NCBI RefSeq assembly: GCF_014640675.1
Contig: NZ_BMHK01000002.1
Location: forward strand, 1 to 64,000
DNA from: Novosphingobium endophyticum
GTDB taxonomy: Bacteria > Pseudomonadota > Alphaproteobacteria > Sphingomonadales > Sphingomonadaceae
Length of the DNA stretch: 64,000 nucleotides
Direction of reading: 5' to 3'
Positions within the stretch are counted from its first letter, which is position 1. Every line of letters starts with the position of its first letter. The translations under genes were made by a program, and so were the position numbers. Under the pieces are notes generated by a model, which worked only from the letters and a program-made list of their open reading frames with translations, had not been told where the DNA came from and ran no database searches. This document shows positions 55,772-64,000 of this stretch, piece after piece.

Positions 55772-57025
55772 TCAGTGCGCCACCGCTGCTGCCGCCGCTT
55801 CGTCGATCAGTCTTCCGTTGCGGAAGCGATCGAGATTGAAGGGCGCGTTGATGGGATGGGGCTCGTCCCTGGCGATCGTGTAGGCAAGCAGGTCCGCCGC
55901 GCCGGGCGTGGCCTTGAAGCCACCGGTGCCCCAGCCGCAATTGACGTAAAGGCCGGGAACCGGCGTCTTGCCGAGGATCGGTGAACGGTCGGGCGTCACG
56001 TCGACGACGCCGCCCCAGCTCCTGAGCATGCGCATGCGGCGGAAGATCGGGAAGATCTCGCAGATCGCCGCCACCGTGTGCTCGATGATATGCAGGGCGC
56101 CGCGCTGCGAATAGCTGACGTACTGGTCCGTGCCGGCGCCGATCACCAGTTCGCCCTTGTCGGACTGGCTCATGTAGGCATGAACCGTGTTCGACATGAC
56201 GACGCAGGGGAAGACCGGCTTGATCGGCTCGGAAACCAGCGCCTGCAGGGGATAGCTTTCGAGCGGGAACTGCAGTCCCGCCATCTGCATGATGACCGAG
56301 CTGTTGCCGGCGGCCGAAACGCCCACCTTGGGGGCGGCGATGAAACCGCGTTCCGTCTCGACGCCTTCGATCGCGCCGCTTGGACCACGGCGGATGCCGG
56401 TGACGGCGCAGTTCTGGATGATGTCCACGCCCAGCGCCGCTGCCGCGCGGGCATACCCCCAGGCGACGGTGTCATGCCGTGCCGTGCCGCCGCGCCGCTG
56501 CAAGGCGGCGCCCAGTACCGGGTAGCGCGCCCCCGGATCGATGCTGAGCGGCGGGCAATAGGCCTTGGCCTCTTCGGGCGTCAGCCATTCGTTGTCCACG
56601 CCGTTCAGGCGATTGGCGTGGATGTGCCGCTTGAAGCTCTGAACATCATGCACGTTGTGCGCCAGCATCATCACGCCGCGCTTGGAATACATGGTGTTAT
56701 AGTTGAGTTCCTGGCTCAGCCCGTCCCACAGCTTCACCGCGTGATCGTAAAGATGGGCGCTCTCGTCGTAGAGATAGTTCGAGCGGATGATCGTGGTGTT
56801 GCGGCCGGTGTTGCCGCCGCCCAGCCAGCCCTTCTCGATCACCGCGACGTTGCGGATGCCGTACTTCTTCGCCAGGTAATAGGCAGCGCCAAGCCCATGG
56901 CCGCCGCCACCGACGATGATCGCGTCATAGAACGGCTTCGGCCGGGCATCGGGCCACTGCTCCGGCCAGGACTTGTGCCCGCCCAGGGCCTTGGCGAAGA
57001 GATTGAACGCGTTGAAACGGGTCAT
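55772..57025 (-). CDS. soxB: Sarcosine oxidase beta subunit
   Basis: A 417-residue flavoprotein subunit that carries the sarcosine-oxidising noncovalent FAD and covalent FMN. GGGGHGLGAAYYLAK (39-53) is the dinucleotide-binding loop. H184 in TARHDTVAWGYARAA corresponds to the covalently FMN-linked histidine of the Corynebacterium enzyme. The C-terminus has LYVNCGWGTGGFKATPGAA. It overlaps the cupin gene stop by 4 bp and is followed directly by soxD. Confidence 0.96.
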   Translation of the reverse strand: MTRFNAFNLFAKALGGHKSWPEQWPDARPKPFYDAIIVGGGGHGLGAAYYLAKKYGIRNVAVIEKGWLGGGNTGRNTTIIRSNYLYDESAHLYDHAVKLWDGLSQELNYNTMYSKRGVMMLAHNVHDVQSFKRHIHANRLNGVDNEWLTPEEAKAYCPPLSIDPGARYPVLGAALQRRGGTARHDTVAWGYARAAAALGVDIIQNCAVTGIRRGPSGAIEGVETERGFIAAPKVGVSAAGNSSVIMQMAGLQFPLESYPLQALVSEPIKPVFPCVVMSNTVHAYMSQSDKGELVIGAGTDQYVSYSQRGALHIIEHTVAAICEIFPIFRRMRMLRSWGGVVDVTPDRSPILGKTPVPGLYVNCGWGTGGFKATPGAADLLAYTIARDEPHPINAPFNLDRFRNGRLIDEAAAAAVAH

Positions 57026-57393
57026 GCGGCGTGCTCCGCTCGCGAATAGGCCAGCAGTACGGTCGCACCTTCGCGGCTGCCCGAAACATGTTCGGTGCCC
57101 GCCGCACGCACGACGTAGTCGCCCGCGCCGTAACTCGCATCGTCGTCGTAGAATTCCCCGTCGAGGACGTAGACCTGTTCCACTTCGGCGTGGCTATGCA
57201 CACCGGCGAAGGCTCCGGGCTCGATCTTCATCAGCCAGGTCCGCACGCCCGCGTCCTCATCCTCCAGCAGGGGCTGGATCAGAAAACCGGGCGTGCCGCA
57301 TTCCCGCCACTCCCGGCCGGTCCGCAGCACGGCCGAACCGTCTGAGGGTAGCGGCAACGCACCCCTTCCCGTGTTCGCGAAGAGTTCGGTCAT
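57022..57393 (-). CDS. Small cupin-domain protein
   Basis: A 123-residue single-domain cupin of the ChrR type. The core has FAGVHSHAEVEQVYVLDGEF (HxH...E metal-ligand pattern) and YGAGDYVVRAAGTEHVSGS (second-motif His). It overlaps both neighbours by 4 bp, the Rieske gene stop at 57390-57393 and the soxB start at 57022-57025, so it is an integral operon member. Known betaine pathways do not require a cupin; it might handle formaldehyde, hydrogen peroxide or metal chemistry released by demethylation, but that is inference. Confidence 0.8.
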   Translation of the reverse strand: MTELFANTGRGALPLPSDGSAVLRTGREWRECGTPGFLIQPLLEDEDAGVRTWLMKIEPGAFAGVHSHAEVEQVYVLDGEFYDDDASYGAGDYVVRAAGTEHVSGSREGATVLLAYSRAEHAA

Positions 57394-58643
57394 GCAACCC
57401 GCATCCGTTCCAGCGCGGCCTTGCCATGCTCGACGTAAAAGTCCTTGAAGTGGCCGCAGAGTTTTTCTTCGACCGCGTAAGGCCCCTGACGATAGCCGTC
57501 CGTCGCGATGCCCCTGTGGTTGATCGACGAGAAGTAGCTGTCCTGCTTGTTGGTGGCGCGCCACAGGCCCGCGATATGCTCCGGGTCGTAGTCCACGCCT
57601 TCCACCGCATCCTCGTGGACGAGCCAGCTCGTGCGCAGCAGCGTCTTGTCCGGCCCGATCGGGGTGAGCGAGAACGTCACCACATGATCGCAGCAGAAGT
57701 GGTGCCAGCTGTTGGGCTCGGTCCAGACCGAAAGACTGGAAGTCTCGGGCTCCTTGAACGGGCCGATCAGCTTCTTGCATGCCAGCTTGCCGTCGACCGA
57801 CTGTGTGAGCGCGCCATTGGCGAGGGGAAGGCGGGCGACACGGTGCCACCAGTCGCCGGGAAACTCGATGAGGTCATGATAGATGCCCAGGCTCTTCCAC
57901 TCGTCCCGCTTGGCATGAAGCATGGCGTCGAAGACGTCGTCCTCAACGAGATCCTCTTCGCCGTCCTCGGGCAGGCCCTTGCCGAAGCCGTAGGTGCCCA
58001 GGATCTTGATCAGCTCGGGATGGCCGGCGCCGCAATGGTAGCACTCGCGGTTATTTTCCATAACCAGCTTCCAGTTGGCGTCTTCGATCAGGTTGTCCTG
58101 CACCGCGACCTTGCAGCGTTCGAGGTCATAGACCGCGATCTGTTCGCCGATGTCCTTCTTCACCCGGTCGATCGGCGGCGGGTTGTCGTTCATGCAGATG
58201 AACAGCAGTCCGCCGATGTTCTCCAGGGCCACGGGGACCAGTCCATGGTCCGCCTTGCTGAAGCCCGCCACCATCCCGCGCGCCACGATCAGCGAGCCGT
58301 CGAGACCATAAGTCCACTGATGATAGGGACAGGTCAGGCGCGACGAATGGCCGCTGTTGTTCTGACAGATCCGCGCACCGCGATGGCGGCAGCTGTTGTA
58401 GAAGGCGCGGACCTGCATGTCCTTTCCGCGCACGACGATGATCGAGTTGTTGGCGACTTCGAACAGGAAGAAATCGCCCGGCTTCTTCACATGCGCAACC
58501 GTGCCGGCATAGAGCCAGACCGACTTGAGCATCACCTGGGTATCGAACTCGAAAGCCTCCTGACTGACATAGAGATCCCGAGGGAGAGTCAGGCCGGGAC
58601 GGTTCTGGGAAAGCAATGCCGATATGGACTCAAAGCGTGACAT
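57390..58643 (-). CDS. gbcA: Rieske-type glycine betaine demethylase, oxygenase subunit (GbcA-like)
   Basis: A 417-residue aromatic-ring-hydroxylating-type oxygenase. The [2Fe-2S] Rieske ligands are C85/H87 (CRHRGA) and C105/H108 (CPYHQW). The mononuclear iron motif is NNRECYHCGAGHPEL, with H203 and H208 and the adjacent E200. In this group GbcA demethylates glycine betaine, while close relatives act on stachydrine or carnitine; the sox and DMGDH-like genes around it favour betaine. ATG at 58643, 3 bp after the flavoenzyme gene. The NADH-dependent reductase partner (GbcB) is not in the window. Confidence 0.85.
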   Translation of the reverse strand: MSRFESISALLSQNRPGLTLPRDLYVSQEAFEFDTQVMLKSVWLYAGTVAHVKKPGDFFLFEVANNSIIVVRGKDMQVRAFYNSCRHRGARICQNNSGHSSRLTCPYHQWTYGLDGSLIVARGMVAGFSKADHGLVPVALENIGGLLFICMNDNPPPIDRVKKDIGEQIAVYDLERCKVAVQDNLIEDANWKLVMENNRECYHCGAGHPELIKILGTYGFGKGLPEDGEEDLVEDDVFDAMLHAKRDEWKSLGIYHDLIEFPGDWWHRVARLPLANGALTQSVDGKLACKKLIGPFKEPETSSLSVWTEPNSWHHFCCDHVVTFSLTPIGPDKTLLRTSWLVHEDAVEGVDYDPEHIAGLWRATNKQDSYFSSINHRGIATDGYRQGPYAVEEKLCGHFKDFYVEHGKAALERMRVA

Positions 58644-58646
58644 TGG

Positions 58647-61154
58647 TCAGCTCCTGAGGGCTTGGTTGTCCGGATCGAAGGGCGAATCGGCAATGACGGT
58701 CGCCCTGTGCCGCTTGCCGAGGATTGCGATTTCAAGTTCGGTGCCCGGCGCCGCGTGTTCGGGGCCGACCATCGCCAGCGCGAGGCTCTTGCCCACGCGC
58801 CAGCCGTAACCGCCCGAGGTGACGCGGCCGACGACCTTGTCGCCAAGGTAGATGACTTCGGAACCGCGCGCGTCGGCATCGGTGACGTCGTGGACTTCCA
58901 TCGTCACGAACGCATTGGATACGCCCCGTTCCCGCCAGGCAAGCAGGGCATCGCGGCCCTGGAACGTCGGCTTCTTCATGCTGACGAAACGGTCGAGGCC
59001 GCTCTCGAAGGCCGAGTATTCGACCGAGAGTTCACGCGGGATCAGCTTGTAGCTCTTTTCGAGCCGCATCGAATCCATGGCGCGGATACCGAAGGGCTTG
59101 ATGTCGAATTCGGCGCCCGCCGCCATCAGCTTGTCGAAGATGTAGTTCTGCATCTCGATCGGGTGATGGATTTCCCAGCCCAGCTCTCCGATGAAGTTGA
59201 CGCGCAAGGCATCGACCGGAGCGGCGCCGATGCTGATCTTCTGACCGGTCAGCCAGGGGAACGCCTCGTTCGAAAGATTGGCGCCGGTCACCTTGGCCAG
59301 CACATCGCGCGAACGCGGTCCGGCCAGCACCAGCACGCCCATCGCGGTGGTCAGCCGTTCAAAGCTGACCGAGCCGTCACCGGGCAGCGCCTTTCTCAGG
59401 TAATCGTGGTCGTGCCGCTCGAAAGCGCCCGCCGAAACGAGATAGTAGCGCTGCGGAGCGACCTTGTAGACGGTAAACTCGCTCCGCACCCCGCCCTTCG
59501 CCGTCAGCAGGTAGGAGAGCGAAACGCGGCCGACCTTCTTGGGAATGGCGTTGGTGAGCAGCGTATCGAGCCATGCTTCCGCGCCGGGGCCGGAGATTTC
59601 ACACTTGGCGAAGGCGCTCATGTCCTGCAGGCCGACCTTTTCGCTCACGTGGCGGCATTCGTTGCCTACGTGCTCGAAATAGTTCGAACGCCGGAAGGAC
59701 CACTTCTCGCGGATCGGCTCACCCTCGACGGCCGGGTGGTTGTGGTTGAGGATGACCTCGGGCTTGTCGAGATCGGCATCGGTCAGTTCGTAGCCTTCCG
59801 GCGCGAACCAGTTCGGACGCTCCCAACCGAAGACGCTGCCGAATACGGCGCCCAGCTTTTTCATGCGGTCATAGCACGGGGTCTGCCGCAGCGGGCGGGC
59901 GGCTTCGCGCTCCTCGTCGGGATAGTGGACGGTGAAGACCTTGGCATAGGCCTCCTCGTTCTTCTCGATCAGATAGCCACGGCTGGCGTAATCGCCGAAG
60001 CGGCGCGGATCGACACCCATCATGTCAATCGAGGGCTCGCCCTCGACGATCCAGTGTGCAAGCTGCCACCCGGCGCCGCCGGCGGCGGTGATCCCGAAGC
60101 TGTGGCCTTCGTTGAGCCAGAAGTTCTTCAGGTTCCAGGCAGGACCGACGATGGGCGACCCGTCGGGCGTATAGGCGATTGCGCCGTTGTAGACTTTCTT
60201 GAGGCCGACCTCCGCAAAGGCGGGGACTCGCTCGATCGCGGAAATGATATAGGGCTCGAGCCTATCGAGCGCGTCCGGGAACAGCTCGTACTCGGCGTTG
60301 TCGGCGGGACCGTCGAGATAGCAGGCCGGGGCGCCGACTTCGTAGGGGCCGAGCAGCAGGCCCCCGGCTTCCTCACGCATGTACCAGGACGCATCCGATT
60401 CGCGCAGCACGCCCATCTCGGGCAGGCCCTTCGCGCGCCGCTCCAGGATGTCCGGATGCGGCTCGGTGACGATGTACTGGTGCTCGACCGGAACCACGGG
60501 AATGTCGAGCCCGACCATCGCGCCGGTCTGGCGGGCGAAGTTGCCCGAGGCCGATACGACGTGCTCGCAGGTGATGTCGCCCTTGTCGGTGGAGACGACC
60601 CATTCGCCGTTCGGCTTCTGGGCGATACCGGTGACGACGGTGTTGCGATGGATCTTCGCGCCGCGCATGCGGGCGCCCTTGGCCAGCGCCTGGGTCAGGT
60701 CGGCGGGCTGGATATAGCCGTCGGCCGGGTGCTGGATCGCGCCGATGATACCCTCGGTCTGGCACAGCGGCCAGACTTCCTTCACCTGCTCGGGCGTGAG
60801 GAAATCGACATCCACGCCGATGGTTTGGGCGACGCCCGCGTAATAGAGGTATTCGTCCATGCGGTCAGGGCTGGTCGCAAGACGAATGTTGGTGACGTTG
60901 GAGAAGCCGACATTGAGTTCGGTTTCTTCCTCCAGCGAAGGATAGAGTTCTACCGAATACTGGTGCAGCTTGCCGACCGAGTAGCTCATGTTGAACAGCG
61001 GCAGAAGTCCTGCCGCGTGCCAGGTCGAACCAGACGTCAGCTCGTGGCGTTCAAGCAGCACGGCATCCGACCAACCCATCTTGGCCAGATGGTAGAGCGT
61101 GCTGACGCCGACGACGCCACCCCCGATTACCACCACTCGTGCGGTTGACTGCAT
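58647..61154 (-). CDS. Dimethylglycine/sarcosine dehydrogenase-type flavoprotein
   Basis: An 835-residue protein with the DMGDH/SarDH layout: an FAD-binding amine-oxidase domain (GGGVVG at 11-16, VVVIGGGVVGVSTLYHLAKM) and a C-terminal GcvT-type THF domain from about 430 to the end (MSAFAKCEISGPGAEAWLDT, LRVNFIGELGWEIHHP). H46 in SGSTWHAAGL aligns with the covalent FAD histidine of this family. It oxidises dimethylglycine to sarcosine and hands the one-carbon unit to THF. Start is the ATG at 61154 with GGAG well spaced; the in-frame codon at 61166 is a TTG inside that site. First gene of the betaine operon. Here it replaces the DgcAB pair used by Pseudomonas. Confidence 0.92.
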   Translation of the reverse strand: MQSTARVVVIGGGVVGVSTLYHLAKMGWSDAVLLERHELTSGSTWHAAGLLPLFNMSYSVGKLHQYSVELYPSLEEETELNVGFSNVTNIRLATSPDRMDEYLYYAGVAQTIGVDVDFLTPEQVKEVWPLCQTEGIIGAIQHPADGYIQPADLTQALAKGARMRGAKIHRNTVVTGIAQKPNGEWVVSTDKGDITCEHVVSASGNFARQTGAMVGLDIPVVPVEHQYIVTEPHPDILERRAKGLPEMGVLRESDASWYMREEAGGLLLGPYEVGAPACYLDGPADNAEYELFPDALDRLEPYIISAIERVPAFAEVGLKKVYNGAIAYTPDGSPIVGPAWNLKNFWLNEGHSFGITAAGGAGWQLAHWIVEGEPSIDMMGVDPRRFGDYASRGYLIEKNEEAYAKVFTVHYPDEEREAARPLRQTPCYDRMKKLGAVFGSVFGWERPNWFAPEGYELTDADLDKPEVILNHNHPAVEGEPIREKWSFRRSNYFEHVGNECRHVSEKVGLQDMSAFAKCEISGPGAEAWLDTLLTNAIPKKVGRVSLSYLLTAKGGVRSEFTVYKVAPQRYYLVSAGAFERHDHDYLRKALPGDGSVSFERLTTAMGVLVLAGPRSRDVLAKVTGANLSNEAFPWLTGQKISIGAAPVDALRVNFIGELGWEIHHPIEMQNYIFDKLMAAGAEFDIKPFGIRAMDSMRLEKSYKLIPRELSVEYSAFESGLDRFVSMKKPTFQGRDALLAWRERGVSNAFVTMEVHDVTDADARGSEVIYLGDKVVGRVTSGGYGWRVGKSLALAMVGPEHAAPGTELEIAILGKRHRATVIADSPFDPDNQALRS

Positions 61155-61224
61155 TTCATTCTCCAAGCGCGTTCTCGCACCGGATATGCCAGTCTGCTCG
61201 GCCTCTCCGCAATGACGAGTAAAA

Positions 61225-61283
61225 GAATTACAATGTCTAATGTGACGTGCAAACGCGGGTTTATGCCGAGATGCTCAAACCCG
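61225..61283 (-). promoter_or_regulatory. Candidate promoter and operator of the betaine operon
   Basis: On the minus strand, TTGCAC (61252-61247) is a possible -35 and TAATTC (61230-61225) a possible -10, 16 bp apart, upstream of the flavoenzyme gene. Just beyond the -35 lies a perfect 7-bp inverted repeat, CGGGTTT (61256-61262) and AAACCCG (61277-61283), centred 21 bp apart, about two helical turns, as expected for an activator site. Confidence 0.4.
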
Positions 61284-61375
61284 GCACGGTGCACGTTCCG
61301 CCCCGAAGGCAAGGCGCCGTTGAATACGGCGCGACCCGGTACGCTACGTCCGCGATGACGGCAGGAAACGCCTCG

Positions 61376-61576
61376 CTACTCGGCGGCTTCGGTCGCCGTC
61401 TCCTCCGTCGCGCCCTGGAGCGCCTCGGCCGGCGGGCGGCGTTCGTCGAGCATGGCGGCCGCCTCGTCGAGCGCGCGCGCCTCGCCCACGGTCACACCGC
61501 CGGGGCCGGGTTCGGAATCGCCCTTGCCGCACGCGGACAGCGCCAGCACGGCGAGCAGCAGACACGGCGTTCTCAT
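61376..61576 (-). CDS. Small lipoprotein
   Basis: A 66-residue product with a lipoprotein signal peptide MRTPCLLLAVLALSAC (lipobox LSAC, Cys16), then a short charged tail rich in Glu and Ala. Not otherwise recognised. ATG at 61576, with AGGATT upstream; it lies 26 bp after the DUF4112 gene and is likely co-transcribed with it and with the solute-binding protein. No domain can be assigned. Confidence 0.65.
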   Translation of the reverse strand: MRTPCLLLAVLALSACGKGDSEPGPGGVTVGEARALDEAAAMLDERRPPAEALQGATEETATEAAE

Positions 61577-61602
61577 GCGATGAATCCTGACGACATGGAA
61601 CC

Positions 61603-62019
61603 TCAGCCCTCGATGATCCGCGTTTCGGGATGGTGCTTGTCGAGGTGCTTGCGGATGATCCTGAGATTGCGGGTGTTGGAACGGAAGACGAAGTCGAACG
61701 CGTCGCCCACCAAGGGGATCGCGCCGAGCGCGGTATCGACGCCGACGTTGGCCGTCATGCGCGCGATCTGCCACTTCGACATGCCCAGGTTGCGCGCTTC
61801 CCAGACGAGATACATGCCAAGGGCGGCGGCGATGAGGTCGCCCACGACCGGCACCAGACCGACAATCGCGTCGAGCCCGACCTTGCGGCCGATGCCCGGA
61901 ACCTCGAAGGCGCGCTCAAGGACCTGTTCCAGTGCTTCGATGCGCCGGCGCACAGACGACGGATCAGAGCCGAACGGCAGATCGGCATCCATGCGCCGCG
62001 CGGAATTTCGTCCAGTCAC
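61603..62019 (-). CDS. DUF4112 membrane protein
   Basis: About 138 residues. It has the DUF4112 core: VPGIGRKVGLDAIVGLVPVV, then GDLIAAALGMYLVWEARNLG, and a repeat-like second half TALGAIPLVGDAFDFVFRSN. Two hydrophobic helices with GLVPVVGD and GAIPLVGD turns suggest an internal duplication. I start at the GTG at 62019 (VTGRNSARRM), preceded by CAGGG; the ATG at 61992 is an alternative. Function is unknown. Operon with the SBP gene 43 bp upstream is likely. Confidence 0.75.
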   Translation of the reverse strand: MTGRNSARRMDADLPFGSDPSSVRRRIEALEQVLERAFEVPGIGRKVGLDAIVGLVPVVGDLIAAALGMYLVWEARNLGMSKWQIARMTANVGVDTALGAIPLVGDAFDFVFRSNTRNLRIIRKHLDKHHPETRIIEG

Positions 62020-62062
62020 CAAAGCCCTGCCTCTCTCTCCACACCGCCAAAAATGCTCTCTG

Positions 62063-63589
62063 TCATTTGGGCAGCCAGGCAAGCGGCATCAAGGGGTGCC
62101 AGCCCCAGCCGTTGACGGCGAAGCCATCGACACTGCCGCGCACCAGCGACCAACGGACGGGCGAGCCGAAGGGAATGAAGACGTTTGCCGAAGTCAGCTC
62201 GGCCTCGGCTTCGGTCAGCAGCGCCGCGCGCTCCTGCGGCGTCCCGGCGGTCGCTGCCTCCGCCACCAGGGCATCAGCCTGCTTCGAGCACAGCCCGCGC
62301 TTCAAGCCGCAGGACAGGCGATTGAGATACCAGACGGCGCTGGGATAACGAGCGACATCGTCCATCAGCGCCAGGTCCGCATCGGCAAATTCGTCCACCC
62401 GTTCGAGACTCGCGCCGATCGTGGCGAGGTCGGAAGCGAGATTGTCGAAGAGAATCGTCGATCCCTCGCCTTCGGGAAGCCAGACCCTCAGCACGAGGCC
62501 CCCCGGCGCGGCAGGAGCCCTGGTGGCCGCGTCACCGTCCTTTTGCTCGTCTCTCCCAGAGGCGGATCGCCACTGCCGCACGCGCGCGGCGGCAACTTCC
62601 CGCCGCTGATCGAGCGACTGTTCGCTCCAGCGCTCGCCGATCGTGCCGATATCCCCGTCGAGCGCCGGAGTGACGATCCGCGTGGTCGGATCCCAGCCGC
62701 CCAGGCCGAAGGGCGCGATGAGCTTGCCGCGGTCAATCGCCATCGCCAATGCCTCGCGATTGGCGGGATCGGCCAGAAAGCCCTTCTCGTTCATGACCAG
62801 CAATCCGAACAGGCCCACCACCGGATCGAGCTGGATCGTGCCGCGCAGGATCCCGACCGAGCGGGTGAGCGGGAAATCCTGGATCTGCCCTCCCAGGACG
62901 AGATCGGCCTGCCCCTCGTTGAAGCGCTCCACGGCCTGGGCTCCGCCGATCGCCAGCAGGTTGATCTGACGCGTCCGTTCATCCCAGTTCAGGATTTCGG
63001 GCAGGCCGAGTTCGGCCGGATTGATCGGCGTCAGGCGCGCCACGTTCCCCAGCTTGGTCATCGACATCGGCCCGGCCCCCTTCCCGTCCTCGAACAGACC
63101 CACTTCGGGCTGCGCGAGAAGCTGCAGGAGATAGGGCATGGGCCGTCCGAGGCGGATCTCGATCACGCGGCCGGCCATGACGCGCACTTCGTCGATCACC
63201 GACAGGTCGCGCCCCAGCGAGGTGCCGTTCAGCGATTTCAGCGCCGCGACGAGCGACGCCCTGGCTGATTCCGCCGTGATCGGATCGCCCGACGCCCAGT
63301 CGCCATCGCGCAGGCGGAAGATGTAGCTGCGGCCATCGTCGGTCACGATCCAGCGGTCGGCAAGGGCGGGGATGACGCGGCCCTTCTCGTCGAAGGCGAC
63401 AAGCCCCTCCGCCCTGGCGGCCCTGGTGAGCTGGCCCGCGACACTCAGGCGAATGCCCGATTCAAACGGATCGGACGTGTCGCCGATAACGGCGACATTG
63501 AGCGCGGCATCGTCGAACGAATCGCACCCGGCGAGACTGAGCGCGACCAGAGTGGCAAGGACCCGGAAGGCTTTACGCGCAGCGAGCAT
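62063..63589 (-). CDS. Family-5 ABC solute-binding lipoprotein
   Basis: A 508-residue peptide/nickel-type extracytoplasmic binding protein. The N-terminus is a lipoprotein signal, AFRVLATLVALSLAGC (Cys22), followed by SBP_bac_5 features: ALADRWIVTDDGRSYIFRLR, DGDWASGDPITAESARASLV and LVMNEKGFLADPANREALAM. It is shorter than DppA-type proteins but complete. No permease or ATPase gene is next to it here; the nearest genes are DUF4112 and PilZ. The ligand is unknown. Confidence 0.88.
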   Translation of the reverse strand: MLAARKAFRVLATLVALSLAGCDSFDDAALNVAVIGDTSDPFESGIRLSVAGQLTRAARAEGLVAFDEKGRVIPALADRWIVTDDGRSYIFRLRDGDWASGDPITAESARASLVAALKSLNGTSLGRDLSVIDEVRVMAGRVIEIRLGRPMPYLLQLLAQPEVGLFEDGKGAGPMSMTKLGNVARLTPINPAELGLPEILNWDERTRQINLLAIGGAQAVERFNEGQADLVLGGQIQDFPLTRSVGILRGTIQLDPVVGLFGLLVMNEKGFLADPANREALAMAIDRGKLIAPFGLGGWDPTTRIVTPALDGDIGTIGERWSEQSLDQRREVAAARVRQWRSASGRDEQKDGDAATRAPAAPGGLVLRVWLPEGEGSTILFDNLASDLATIGASLERVDEFADADLALMDDVARYPSAVWYLNRLSCGLKRGLCSKQADALVAEAATAGTPQERAALLTEAEAELTSANVFIPFGSPVRWSLVRGSVDGFAVNGWGWHPLMPLAWLPK

Positions 63590-63656
63590 GAATGCCGGAG
63601 TAGCCGATTTGCGGCGTACCGCAATGCGCTAACGAAAATTTCCGCCCGAAGGCCTC

Positions 63657-64000
63657 TCAGATCTTGCGCAGGCCGCCGCCGGTCATGGGGCGCCGATGTC
63701 CGCGCGCGTGTCGCGGCGTCGCATTCTCGCCGGAACCTATCGGCACGCGGGCAAGCTTGGGATCGATGTCGTCGCGAAAGGCAACGCCGAAGCGACTGTC
63801 CTGAACCCAGGCGACCGAACCGTCCACCCAGCCGACATTGCGGATGTTCACGGAGACAAAGGCGCCGGGCACGACCCGCACCACGCCTTCGCCCATCATG
63901 CCGCGGGCAGACAGGTTGCGCACCTTGATGCGATGTTCGCCCTCGATGCCATCGACGCGCAAATCGGCCAGGAGAAACAGGCTGTCGCGCGCGATCTGCC
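63657..64000 (-). CDS. PilZ-domain protein, truncated by the window edge
   Basis: A partial gene; the frame is open to the right edge, so the start lies outside. The visible region reads RDSLFLLADLRVDGIEGEHR, then IKVRNLSARGMMGEGVVRVV (the PilZ LSxxGxx motif) and WVDGSVAWVQDSRFGVAFRD, the (D/N)xSxxG-strand end. It is a single PilZ domain with a basic GHRRPMTGGGLRKI tail. The R-rich first PilZ motif may lie beyond the edge, so c-di-GMP binding cannot be decided. The minus-strand stop is at 63657, 67 bp before the solute-binding protein gene. Confidence 0.8.
   Translation of the reverse strand, partial: QIARDSLFLLADLRVDGIEGEHRIKVRNLSARGMMGEGVVRVVPGAFVSVNIRNVGWVDGSVAWVQDSRFGVAFRDDIDPKLARVPIGSGENATPRHARGHRRPMTGGGLRKI

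Noticed and set aside
58662..61148. 828-codon plus-strand frame opposite the DMGDH-like gene
   Set aside because: Antisense shadow; low-complexity translation without known motifs.

Overview
The window is high-GC, gene-dense chromosomal DNA from an alphaproteobacterium, most likely a member of the Sphingomonadaceae (Novosphingobium/Sphingobium-like). Pointers are a GapR-type DUF2312 protein, a DUF1244 protein, DUF4112, a VPAPP-type PEP-CTERM protein, a TonB-dependent receptor paired with a TPR-sulfotransferase, and the gene content of the ruv region. The genus is inference; no rRNA or other marker lies in the window. I found no tRNA, rRNA, CRISPR array, insertion sequence, prophage or integrase.

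Region 1-36 kb is mostly housekeeping. It holds acnA, a PhnA-domain protein, a PEP-CTERM surface protein, and ruvA-(membrane protein)-ruvB. A GT22-like mannosyltransferase in the opposite orientation separates these from yebC-ruvC, where ruvC appears to use a CTG start overlapping the yebC stop. Next come gapR, a three-gene envelope operon (small membrane protein, methyltransferase, sulfatase-like protein), DUF1244, pyk, yggS, a degenerate ThiE-like protein, ftsK, a KefB-like antiporter, a membrane GGDEF cyclase, a thioesterase, oligopeptidase B and an M24B aminopeptidase P. An EF-hand protein leads into an OmpR/EnvZ-type two-component system, followed by a HerA-like ATPase, fused pabBC with an aminotransferase, and an RluA-type pseudouridine synthase with arfB.

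Region 36-41 kb holds a DUF1214 protein and a sulfotransferase as a translationally coupled pair. They diverge from a GbsR/MarR-type regulator that has a perfect palindrome over its start codon. malQ follows.

Region 41-61 kb reads as a glycine-betaine catabolic island. It contains a BCCT betaine transporter, a LysR regulator, and purU-(YbaK-type deacylase)-sdaA. On the minus strand it holds a long operon: a DMGDH/SarDH-type flavoenzyme, a GbcA-like Rieske oxygenase, a cupin, soxB, soxD, soxA and soxG. Beyond soxG lie a TonB-dependent receptor and a TPR-sulfotransferase. The inferred route is uptake, Rieske demethylation of betaine to dimethylglycine, oxidation to sarcosine and then glycine with the one-carbon unit passed to tetrahydrofolate, PurU release of formate to recycle THF, and glycine to serine to pyruvate with SdaA as the last step. 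The Rieske reductase partner (GbcB) is absent. The TonB receptor and the cupin are the parts of unknown role.

The right end (61-64 kb) has a small lipoprotein, a DUF4112 membrane protein, an orphan family-5 solute-binding lipoprotein and the truncated N-terminal side of a PilZ protein.

Three related composite inverted repeats (9.7, 15.4 and 35.0 kb) each begin within about 10 bp of a stop codon and form a REP/MITE-like family.
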